Below are positions 51,499 to 60,023 of a stretch of DNA of 64,000 nucleotides, in pieces. Each line of letters begins with the position of its first letter. Within the stretch, counting starts at the first letter, position 1. The stretch is taken from positions 1,612,001-1,676,000 of the forward strand of contig OZ245019.1 of NCBI GenBank assembly GCA_965223815.1. The letters run 5' to 3'. The notes under the pieces are model-generated. The model did not search any database. It was given only the letters and a program-made list of their open reading frames with translations, and was not told the origin of the DNA. Made by a program: the position numbers and the translations under genes. This DNA comes from HKST-UBA178 sp965223815. Lineage in GTDB: Bacteria > Pseudomonadota > Gammaproteobacteria > Chromatiales > Chromatiaceae.

Positions 51499-54429
51499 CT
51501 AGTTGGTGGTATTGAATGTCTTTTCATTTTGGTTAGCTCCCCCCTTATGCCTACTCTTCCGCTTCTTGTTCTTCGGCTTCTTACTTTTCTGCTCGAGTTC
51601 CTCCTCAACAATTTCGGTTATTTCACTTACTGATTCGGCGTTTTTCACTTCCCGTAATGCCTCGTCGGTAAACACCGATAATCCAAGCGCAGGTCGATAT
51701 CCGTGGATTTCCTTTACATCCAATGCCAGCATAAAAACGAGAATTTCCTCGCTGATCACCTGACCTGGAACCAGAATAGGGAAGCCGGGAGGGTAAGGGA
51801 TGATAAAGGTTGTGGAAACCAATATGCGCCCATCCCTCATTGCGCGCTGCATCTCCCCGTTATCGATTCTCAGGTGTTCGCATAGGCTGTCGTTTTGTCC
51901 CATGAAATAGGCGGTGCGGATATCGCCTTCTGGCGTATCGCCTGTTACCGATCGATGAAAGGAAGGGTGGAATTTGCTGAAATTCGGTAGTGGTGGCAGG
52001 TCGTGAGTCAGTGACTTGATTTGCCGCTGCAGAATTCTGTTTTCCGCGGCACTGTTCTCTTCGCGCTGCCAGTCCAATTCCCGAGCGATACCCATTAATC
52101 CCTCGATAAGGTAGGCAATCGAGCTGCGGGAAGTGCCGATATTTGTCATAAACAACACGGTATTACGGGATGTCTTGTTGATCTGAATGCCGTATTTGTT
52201 CATCAAGTATTCGTTTTTGAACGTGTCGCCATCCACTCCGGTCTTTCCCAGGAACATCGTTACCCGACTCGGATCAACGACGAACTCGTCTCGCTCGTAG
52301 ATCCATGCATCCTCCATTCTGCACCAGCCGGCCTCGGGATCGTAATAGCTCTCGATACCGGAAGGGCGGTACTCTTCGGGAATTAGCGCTTTGGTTCCGA
52401 GGATGTCGAAATACTTTGCTAGTAGAGGTTGGTTCTTTATCTGCTCACGCAGTGCCAGTGCAGTCTCGACCTGCTTATTTACCATCTCATATCCCTCCAA
52501 CTCTACTTGTCTCCTGCCCAGATCCAGGGAGGCCAGGATCTGGTAGTTGGGAGAGGTGGAGGTGTGAGTCATATAGGCTTCATGGAAAGGGGCCTCAACC
52601 TTTTGTCGAAAGTCCTGGTCGTAGACATGAACCATCGATCCTTGCCGTAGTGAGGTGAGGGTTTTATGAGTGGACTGTGTTGAATAGGTACGAATTCTTA
52701 CCGACTCAGGGTCGGGCAACAGACGCGCATTTAGCCAGGCTTCGGGGTCGTTCGGATCCAGGTCTTTGGTTTCCTTCAAGAACGCATTGTAGTTTTCTAG
52801 ATACTCTGGAGTACGGTATTTCCTGCGCAGCTTGCGCGCGCAATACATTCCGGTTCTTGTTCGGTACACAGGATTGAACGCTGCAAAGGCGAACCAAGCT
52901 TCGTCCCACAGGAATACCAGGTCGGGCTTTATGGCCAGGCATTCCTCCATGACGCGTTCTACATCGTAGACGATTCCGTCGAAAGTGCAGTTGGTGAGTA
53001 ACAACATCTTCACTTTGTGTAGACGATCGCTCGCTTTGTATTTGAGGAGCAGGCGCTTGATATCACGCAGCGGAACGCCGCCGTACATCGAATACTCGTG
53101 TAGCGGATAGGCATCCAAGTAGGCGACTTCTGCGCCGGCCAACACCATTCCGTAGTGGTGGGATTTGTGGCAGTCGCGATCCACGAGCACGATGTCCCCA
53201 GGATTGACCAGTGCTTGAACAACGATCTTGTTTGCGGTAGAGGTCCCGTTGGTGACGAAAAAGGTGTTGCGGGCACCAAAGGCGCGGGCGGCCAATTCCT
53301 GGGCTTTCTTCAGTGGGCCTGTTGGTTGTAGTAGTGAATCGAGTCCACCAGAAGTAGCGGAAGTCTCGGCCATAAAAATATTGAGGCCATAAAACTCCAG
53401 CATATCCCGGATCCAGTGTGAGCACATCAGTGACTTGGCACGGGAGATCGGCATCGCGTGAAATACGCCCATAGGCTGTTGGCTGTACTTCTTGAGCGCG
53501 GAAAAGAAGGGTGTTTGGAAGCGCCTGTGGATGCCCCTTACGATATTAAGGTGGCGCTCTACGTAGTCGGTTTCACGGTAGAAAATCCGCCGGAAACTCT
53601 CGTTATCTTGGGCTGCATAAGTCTCTACTGCCATGTTGGTGATCAAATACAGATCCAGCTCAGGACGCAATTCTGCTATTACACGTCCTAAAATTACACT
53701 GAGGTCTGTTGAGGTAACATTTTCCACGTCGATACTGCTCATTCCCTCGAGATATCGCTGAAAAAGACCCAATTCCCGCTTCGACTTGAAGCGAAAACCG
53801 GAGCGTAGAATACAGGCCTGGATATTCGGGTTAATCAATACAGCGGCTACTGCATCCTGGAAGCTTGGCACCACGATGACGTCATAGGTGAATTCATCCT
53901 CTGCGCGCTGAACGCTGCGAAACGAGCTGCGGATCACCGATTCCTCTTTCGCCGACAGGTCGTCAACCACTAATAGCTCGAAGTAGGGGCGGGTTTGCGT
54001 CATCGTGGTATCGAGGTGTAGCTCCAATACCTCCTGCTCCTGGTCTTTCTCTTCTCCGTCAATCTGGCCGCGGGTCAAATGAATTTGACGGTTGCGATAG
54101 ACATCGCTGGAGAGTGCGCGGGATATTCTATTGACAGCCCGTGATAGCAGGTTGTACTCAAAATCGTCCAGAAGACGCCACAGTAGCCGGAAGTCCTCCT
54201 TGGATGGAAAGGCAGTGTAGTCCTCGATATTTTCCAGCGTGGACATCGCTTCGCGAGCATCACTCAACAAGGCATCAGTGTCTGCACCTACCGCATGCTT
54301 TTCACCGAGGCGGGTAGTTAATCGGCTAAGTCGGATCCAGGTGTCGGAGCGTAGGTATGAAATCCGGTGGTAGAAATTGAGAGCTGCGTATTCGGTTTCG
54401 GTGGTTTTTGCAGCTGTTAGATCAGACAT
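51499..54429 (-). CDS. Orn/Lys/Arg-type PLP-dependent decarboxylase, extended
   Basis: 976 residues from the ATG at 54429, with AAGG about eight bases before. Residues about 1-148 are a helical extension. About 150-270 form a receiver-like wing domain (YFELLVVDDLSAKEE), as in inducible amino-acid decarboxylases. The PLP fold follows: FFVTNGTSTANKIVVQALVN, VDRDCHKSHHYG, FLWDEAWFAF (Asp for the pyridine N) and the Schiff-base Lys near 589 in YSTQSTHKTLTSL. The C-terminal domain ends in a Lys-rich tail (SKKPKNKKRKSRHKGG). Usual members have 710-760 residues. It decarboxylates arginine, lysine or ornithine; the choice is not clear. It is first gene of the ATP-grasp/C45 group, with an IS4-family element in its upstream region. 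Confidence 0.88.
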   Translation of the reverse strand: MSDLTAAKTTETEYAALNFYHRISYLRSDTWIRLSRLTTRLGEKHAVGADTDALLSDAREAMSTLENIEDYTAFPSKEDFRLLWRLLDDFEYNLLSRAVNRISRALSSDVYRNRQIHLTRGQIDGEEKDQEQEVLELHLDTTMTQTRPYFELLVVDDLSAKEESVIRSSFRSVQRAEDEFTYDVIVVPSFQDAVAAVLINPNIQACILRSGFRFKSKRELGLFQRYLEGMSSIDVENVTSTDLSVILGRVIAELRPELDLYLITNMAVETYAAQDNESFRRIFYRETDYVERHLNIVRGIHRRFQTPFFSALKKYSQQPMGVFHAMPISRAKSLMCSHWIRDMLEFYGLNIFMAETSATSGGLDSLLQPTGPLKKAQELAARAFGARNTFFVTNGTSTANKIVVQALVNPGDIVLVDRDCHKSHHYGMVLAGAEVAYLDAYPLHEYSMYGGVPLRDIKRLLLKYKASDRLHKVKMLLLTNCTFDGIVYDVERVMEECLAIKPDLVFLWDEAWFAFAAFNPVYRTRTGMYCARKLRRKYRTPEYLENYNAFLKETKDLDPNDPEAWLNARLLPDPESVRIRTYSTQSTHKTLTSLRQGSMVHVYDQDFRQKVEAPFHEAYMTHTSTSPNYQILASLDLGRRQVELEGYEMVNKQVETALALREQIKNQPLLAKYFDILGTKALIPEEYRPSGIESYYDPEAGWCRMEDAWIYERDEFVVDPSRVTMFLGKTGVDGDTFKNEYLMNKYGIQINKTSRNTVLFMTNIGTSRSSIAYLIEGLMGIARELDWQREENSAAENRILQRQIKSLTHDLPPLPNFSKFHPSFHRSVTGDTPEGDIRTAYFMGQNDSLCEHLRIDNGEMQRAMRDGRILVSTTFIIPYPPGFPILVPGQVISEEILVFMLALDVKEIHGYRPALGLSVFTDEALREVKNAESVSEITEIVEEELEQKSKKPKNKKRKSRHKGGANQNEKTFNTTN

Positions 54430-54662
54430 TGGCAAACCTTCTTTTGTAAGAAATGGCTAACCATCGGGTATCAATACCACAATGGCACAATGTTCTCAGA
54501 GCCGTCTGGGGTTCTGCCCAGCGAATCTTGGATTTCTAGTGCACATCAAGCTCCGAACTGGTGCTTGGCAATCACCGCACTTGCTTTTGCCACCTCGGTA
54601 TAAGTCTTGCCGAACGGAGCGCCTGCCGTAATAACGATTGTTTATTGTGAGCGATAGATAAT

Positions 54663-54671
54663 GTTTGACAT
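54663..54671. repeat. IS4-family target-site duplication, left
   Basis: GTTTGACAT, repeated at 56005-56013. It is the left half of operator-like site C. Confidence 0.9.
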
Positions 54672-56004
54672 CACTAGTGTCCGGAAAAACCAGACTCACT
54701 TATCCATAACTCACTGTCAGTAAAACGATAATATGCCTTTTTTACCTGTCACCGACTTGAACCGGTTCCCAGCCCTGAGTCAGGCTTTAGCCCGATATCC
54801 CGGGTTGGAGCGATCAGTCGATGTACACAGGCAAACTTGTTTTTGCGCAGGCGATGGATCATCTGCCTATGCATACCTTCCGACGTTGCATTCAACGCTA
54901 CGACGGCAACCGACACGTAAAAAGATTCAGTTGCCAGGACCAGTATCGTTGCATGGCATTTGCACAGCTTACCTATCGAGACAGCCTACGCGATATCGAA
55001 GCCTGCCTAAAAGCCCAGAGCAACAAGCTCTACCATATGGGCATTCGCTCCAAAGTGTCCCGCAGCACTCTGGCCGACGCCAACGAAAAACGCGATTGGC
55101 GCATCTATGCCGATTTCGCTCAGTCACTGATTCAAACAGCTCGGCGACTTTACACAGACGAAAACCTTGGGCTCGAACTCGACAACACGATCTACGCGCT
55201 CGACGCCACTACAATCAATCTCTGCCTCTCTGTTTTTCCATGGGCACATTTCCGGCAGACCAAAGCAGCAATCAAACTGCATACACTGCTCGACCTGCGT
55301 GGCAATATCCCATCGTTTATCCATATCTCCGATGGCAAGCTCCACGACGTCAACGTACTCGACCTGCTTTTGCCAGAGCCTGGTGCATTCTATGTCATGG
55401 ACCGAGGCTATCTAGACTTCGAACGGCTGTATCATTTGGAGCAAGACTCCGCCTTCTTCGTCATTCGCGCAAAGTCCAATCTTCAGTGCCGCCGAATCTA
55501 TTCGCACGTAGTAGACAAGACTTCCGGCCTACGTTGCGACCAGACAGTAGTGCTCACCGGTTTCTATACCGCTCAGCACTATCCCGACAAACTTCGCCGG
55601 ATCAAGTATTACGATGCCCAAACCGAAAAGCAGTTTGTCTTCCTGACCAACAACTTCAGCCTGCCGGCATTGACAATCACAGAACTCTATCGGTACCGCT
55701 GGCAGGTGGAACTGTTTTTCAAATGGATAAAACAGCACCTACGCATCAAATCGTTTTTCGGTACCTCGGAAAACGCCGTCAAGACCCAGGTCTGGATCGC
55801 CGTATCCGTATATGTACTCGTCGCTATCATCAAAAAGCGACTCAATATCAAAGCCAGCCTCTATTCAGTTCTACAGATTTTGAGCCTGACTGTTTTCGAA
55901 ACAACTCCTATGAATCAGTTGCTTACCGGATGTGAACAGAACATGAAAAACCACGAATCAAATAACCAACTGAATCTATTCGATTAATTTTCCGGACACT
56001 AGTG
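54672..56004 (+). mobile_element. IS4-family insertion sequence (1333 bp)
   Basis: Perfect 17-bp inverted ends CACTAGTGTCCGGAAAA and a 9-bp target duplication GTTTGACAT. One intact transposase gene. The element sits between the decarboxylase gene and its distal upstream sequence, splitting an operator-like motif. Perfect ends, duplication and an open reading frame suggest a young insertion. Confidence 0.95.
54821..55987 (+). CDS. IS4-family transposase (DUF4372 type)
   Basis: 388 residues from the ATG at 54821. The N-terminal part (GKLVFAQAMDHLPMHTFRRC, CMAFAQLTYRDSLRDIEACL) is the DUF4372 region of this IS4 subgroup. The DDE core shows IYALDATTINLCL (Asp), YVMDRGYLDFERLY (Asp) and the Y-R-E motif YRYRWQVELFFKWIKQHL (Glu). 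Intact. Confidence 0.95.
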   Translation: MYTGKLVFAQAMDHLPMHTFRRCIQRYDGNRHVKRFSCQDQYRCMAFAQLTYRDSLRDIEACLKAQSNKLYHMGIRSKVSRSTLADANEKRDWRIYADFAQSLIQTARRLYTDENLGLELDNTIYALDATTINLCLSVFPWAHFRQTKAAIKLHTLLDLRGNIPSFIHISDGKLHDVNVLDLLLPEPGAFYVMDRGYLDFERLYHLEQDSAFFVIRAKSNLQCRRIYSHVVDKTSGLRCDQTVVLTGFYTAQHYPDKLRRIKYYDAQTEKQFVFLTNNFSLPALTITELYRYRWQVELFFKWIKQHLRIKSFFGTSENAVKTQVWIAVSVYVLVAIIKKRLNIKASLYSVLQILSLTVFETTPMNQLLTGCEQNMKNHESNNQLNLFD

Positions 56005-56013
56005 GTTTGACAT
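56005..56013. repeat. IS4-family target-site duplication, right
   Basis: GTTTGACAT, matching 54663-54671. Confidence 0.9.
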
Positions 56014-56024
56014 ATTAAACTATT
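56005..56024. promoter_or_regulatory. Operator-like site C, split by the IS4 insertion
   Basis: GTTTGACATATTAAACTATT, the full GTTT-N8-AAAC motif on the distal side of the IS. Before insertion it lay about 234 bases ahead of the decarboxylase ATG. The gene-proximal side now keeps only the duplicated GTTTGACAT (54663-54671). Near-identical to site A at 41635. Confidence 0.65.
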
Positions 56025-56302
56025 CTTGTCAAGAAGACCGTTTCGGGCAGCGACTGAACCGGGTTCTGATATCACACTTCCTTATGAGTGTGGTTTTTGT
56101 CACTACTAAACTATAGCAGATGGGCGCTAGCAGTTGGAATCGACGTTCACCGGTCTAAGAATGACCCTCGCGAGGCCAAGAGTAAAAAGAGAAAAACAGG
56201 AGCAATGTTTATTATCTTAAGCTTTTTGGGCGATTCGAAGTAGCCAAAACCGACGGATTTCCCATCCCCTCCATCGAGTTTTGTGTAAATCTTAGTGTTA
56301 CT

Positions 56303-59300
56303 TCAGCCTTCCACAAGCAGCTCGTTTTGATTATCGGCGTTCCGGGATAATTCACTCAAAATATTAATGGCTACAGTAAAGAGCGCGCAGTCCACCTCCG
56401 GGTTGTTCTTCATATCATCAACTATCGACTGCCAGCGACCTAGAAACGGTTGATGCTGCTGTACCCACTTTTGCATTGCGATTTTTGGTTGTTCACGGTT
56501 GCTTTTCAGTGCGCCTATTGTCACCGCACGCTGCTGTGCATCCAGGTCATCCCGGTAACTGTCTCTAGCCAAGGATTGCCAGTGATTGCTGGCCCGGTAA
56601 GTGCGCATCTGCCGGTCCAGCCAGGGCAGTTCCAAGTGTTCACCCAGGGAAAAGTAGACGGGTGAAAGCGCAGAGATATCCATGTCCAGTTCGCTGGCGG
56701 CATCGATAATATCGAGTAGCCAGTAAAGTCCTTCAGCGGCTGCGGTCGTCGCGGCGAGTAACTCCGGTACGCCAGCGTTAGTGAAGCCACGGAATTTATC
56801 ATACCAGCGATTGTGGCCAGGAATTGTAGCCTGTAGCCGCTCGACGCTGTTGGTGACGGTACTGACAGCAGCCTGGTAGTCGTCGATACAAGCGGCGATT
56901 TCACTGCCCGGACGGCGTCTCCGCAGCAGCCACCAACTAGCCCGTGTTACGAGCTTGTTGAGTTCAAGCAACATAGTGTCCTGAATCGACGCGGAAATTT
57001 TGTTGTCGAGCGCCTCGATTTGGTTCCAAAGTTTCTCGATCCCATAGATCTCGCGGGTGATTACATAGGCGGCAACGATATTCGCATCGTCCGAGCCTGT
57101 TGCTTGTCTCAGTTTATCGATGTAGGTAACACCCATCCGGTTAACTAACTCGTTGGTAATCTGGCTGGCGGTGATTTCCCGGCGCAGAGGGTGAGCATAT
57201 ATGGCCTGTAGATAGCGCTGTAACAGGATGGGGGGAAATGCGCTCGTCAGTGGTCGGGCCAACAGCGGATCATCGGTAACCCAGGAATCAATGAGCGATT
57301 GCTTCAGTTCATTTCTAGTGTAGGAGATGAGCACGGATAGTTCGGGTCGCGTCAGTCCGAGGCCTTGGTCGCGTCTTTCCAGAAGCGTTTTCCTGGTTGG
57401 TATGGCCTCCAGTTCGCGATCGAGTTTCCCCACCCGCTCCATGCCGTCGATCAGGTGGATGTATTCGTCCGGAAATTTCCGGGCATGCCGCTGGGCAAGG
57501 GCAAGCGCCTGTGCCTGGCGGTAGTTGTTGCGCAGTACGAGTGTGCTCAACTCTTCGGTCATTTCCTGCAACAGCCTGTTGCGTTGATTTGGGCTGAGCC
57601 TTCCCGATGCAACCTCTTCGTTCAGCAGAATTTTGATATTGACTTCGTGATCGGAGCAATCCACTCCGCCTGCGTTATCGATAAAATCGCTGTTGCAGGC
57701 ACCGCCGTTCAACGCGAACTCGATCCGGCCGCGCTGGGTAATACCCAGGTTGCCGCCTTCACCCAAAACCTTGCAGCGCAGCTCCTTCCCATCGATCCGA
57801 AGAGCATCGTTTGCTTTATCGCTTACATCCAGGTGCGTCTCACCGCTTTCCTTCACATACGTGCCTATGCCCCCGTTCCATATCAGTTGCACAGGAGACT
57901 TTAAAATTGCGCGGATCAATTCGGGGGGCGAAAGGCGACTAGCGCTAATTTCGAAACGGGCCTGCATTTGGGGCGTGACGGGAATCCACTTGATATTGCG
58001 TGGGAATACACCACCGCCTGCGGAGATCAGTTCGGGGTGGTAGTCGCTCCAACTCGAACCTGGCAGTTGAAATAGCCGCTGGCGTTCGTTAAATGCCGTT
58101 TCGCAATTGGGATTAGGATCGATAAAAATGTATTGGTGATTGAAAGCCGCTAACAGCTGGATGGATTCGGAAAGTAACATCCCGTTCCCGAATACATCTC
58201 CGGACATGTCACCGATGCCCACTGCAGTAATGGGGTCCCGTTCGGGATCGGCTCCCTGTTCTCGAAAGTGCCGTTTTACTGATTCCCAGGTGCCCTTCGC
58301 GGTTATGCCCATTTGCTTGTGGTCATAGCCCTGGCTTCCGCCGGAGGCAAACGCGTCTCCCAGCCAAAAGTTGTACTCGGCCGCAATACTATTGGCAATA
58401 TCCGAAAAGCTGGCCGTTCCCTTGTCAGCGGCCACTACAAGATAGGGATCGTCCCCATCGTGGCGGACCACCGAGCCGGGTGGCACGACCATACCGTCGA
58501 CCAAGTTGTCCGTGATGTCCAATAGTCCGCGGATGAAGAGTTCGTAGCATGCTTTGCCTTCTTTCAACTCTACGTCACGGTCCACTCCTTCAGGCATCTG
58601 TTTGGTAATGAAGCACCCCTTGGCACCCATGGGTACGATCACCGAATTCTTGACCTGCTGCGCTTTTACCAACCCCAGCACTTCGGTGCGGTAATCCTCT
58701 TGCCGGTCTGACCAGCGCAAGCCGCCTCTGGCAACTTTGCCCGACCTCAGATGTACGCCCTCTACCCGGGGGGAGTAGACAAAGATTTCATACGTCGGCC
58801 GTGGCAGCGGCAGTCCGCTGATCGCCGCGGGGTCGAACTTGAAAGAGAAATAGCTTTTTTTCCCACCTGTGGCTGCCTTTTGGTAGTAATTGGTGCGTAG
58901 CGTGGCTTGGATGATTTCCAGGTAACGGCGCAGAATGACATCTTCATCTCGGCCTTCTATTGTTTCCAGTATCTGGTTGATTCCTCTCTCTTGATTCTCC
59001 AGATGGGTCTCTTCCACTCGAGCCCTGCCATGATCCTCCGGTTGCAGACGGATGTGGAACAGCGTCACAAGCTGATGAGAGAGCTCAGGGTGCCGACACA
59101 GGGTTTCGGCTATGAAGTCCTGGCTATAGCCCAGCCGGGTTTGGCGAATGTAACGACCATAGGCTCGCAGCAGGGCAGCTTCCCGCCAATTTAGGCCGGC
59201 GCAGAGAATCAAGCGGTTGAAGCCGTCATTTTCGACACGGCCTCGCCAGGTTTCGATAAACGCCTCCTGGAACAGGGAGAGGGACTGGGGCGTCTCAAGA

Positions 59301-59911
59301 AATCCGATGTCCGGATGTAATCTCAGACCGAAATCGTGGATGACGTAACTTTTGCCATCGGTCCGCGTTACTTCGAAAGGGTGCTCTGCCAATACGCGCG
59401 TGCCCAACTGCTCCAGGATAGGTACCAGTTCGGAGAGTTCCAGCTCCCGGCGGCTACTGACTATCTTAAAGTGGAGAACTTCTCCCGCAAGCTCCTGTTC
59501 GGATGGCCATGGTTCCTGGCTGAAGGCACAGGCTATATCTCCTGAAATGTCTAACTGCCCAATCAGCTGTATATCCGCTGAAGCCTCATGGGGCGTAAAC
59601 CGCGCTCGATACGAGATGGGAAAGGCGTCTCTGTAGAGTTCGGTCTGTTTACTCCCCAGAAGCTGTAGACGGAGTTCCCAGTCGTCTTCCGGTTGTAGCT
59701 GGCGATGGATAATGTAGTGCCGGCAGTCGAGCAAATTCGTGTAGAGGTTTTCCAGGTCGACATTTGCAAGCTGTGTGCCCGAGTGGTCCTGGAAATACTC
59801 CCTGGAAAAGCCAATCAGAGCCTGTGCTTCGAGGGGTGTTTGTCGCTCACTGATATATTTATCGAGACGCCTGAAGAAAAGATTTTTTTGCGATTCAGTC
59901 TTATCCGGCAT
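56303..59911 (-). CDS. NAD-specific glutamate dehydrogenase, large type
   Basis: 1202 residues from the ATG at 59911, with GGAG nine bases before; a longer frame runs to 59947. It belongs to the large bacterial NAD-GDH family. The catalytic part includes RGGLRWSDRQEDYRTEVLGL, VKNSVIVPMGAKGCFITKQM and AVGIGDMSGDVFGNGMLLSE, with the NAD domain after that. At about 1200 residues it is shorter than the classical 180-kDa enzymes of about 1600, and the missing part is N-terminal. It deaminates glutamate to 2-oxoglutarate, linking this locus to central carbon. It lies upstream of the decarboxylase on the same strand and just after GABA aminotransferase. Confidence 0.93.
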   Translation of the reverse strand: MPDKTESQKNLFFRRLDKYISERQTPLEAQALIGFSREYFQDHSGTQLANVDLENLYTNLLDCRHYIIHRQLQPEDDWELRLQLLGSKQTELYRDAFPISYRARFTPHEASADIQLIGQLDISGDIACAFSQEPWPSEQELAGEVLHFKIVSSRRELELSELVPILEQLGTRVLAEHPFEVTRTDGKSYVIHDFGLRLHPDIGFLETPQSLSLFQEAFIETWRGRVENDGFNRLILCAGLNWREAALLRAYGRYIRQTRLGYSQDFIAETLCRHPELSHQLVTLFHIRLQPEDHGRARVEETHLENQERGINQILETIEGRDEDVILRRYLEIIQATLRTNYYQKAATGGKKSYFSFKFDPAAISGLPLPRPTYEIFVYSPRVEGVHLRSGKVARGGLRWSDRQEDYRTEVLGLVKAQQVKNSVIVPMGAKGCFITKQMPEGVDRDVELKEGKACYELFIRGLLDITDNLVDGMVVPPGSVVRHDGDDPYLVVAADKGTASFSDIANSIAAEYNFWLGDAFASGGSQGYDHKQMGITAKGTWESVKRHFREQGADPERDPITAVGIGDMSGDVFGNGMLLSESIQLLAAFNHQYIFIDPNPNCETAFNERQRLFQLPGSSWSDYHPELISAGGGVFPRNIKWIPVTPQMQARFEISASRLSPPELIRAILKSPVQLIWNGGIGTYVKESGETHLDVSDKANDALRIDGKELRCKVLGEGGNLGITQRGRIEFALNGGACNSDFIDNAGGVDCSDHEVNIKILLNEEVASGRLSPNQRNRLLQEMTEELSTLVLRNNYRQAQALALAQRHARKFPDEYIHLIDGMERVGKLDRELEAIPTRKTLLERRDQGLGLTRPELSVLISYTRNELKQSLIDSWVTDDPLLARPLTSAFPPILLQRYLQAIYAHPLRREITASQITNELVNRMGVTYIDKLRQATGSDDANIVAAYVITREIYGIEKLWNQIEALDNKISASIQDTMLLELNKLVTRASWWLLRRRRPGSEIAACIDDYQAAVSTVTNSVERLQATIPGHNRWYDKFRGFTNAGVPELLAATTAAAEGLYWLLDIIDAASELDMDISALSPVYFSLGEHLELPWLDRQMRTYRASNHWQSLARDSYRDDLDAQQRAVTIGALKSNREQPKIAMQKWVQQHQPFLGRWQSIVDDMKNNPEVDCALFTVAINILSELSRNADNQNELLVEG

Positions 59912-60023
59912 GGCTGTCGCTCTCCTGTCACTGGGGACGATCGGCATCGTCGTTACCCAACTCCGAAAATGACGCGCGAAACAGAAGCAGGGGCCGGCCA
60001 GGGAACCGGCCGACCCCTATATC

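Noticed and set aside
54733..55935. 400-codon frame overlapping the IS4 transposase
   Set aside because: It is an out-of-frame shadow rich in Arg, Pro and Ser; the transposase in the other frame has full family motifs.
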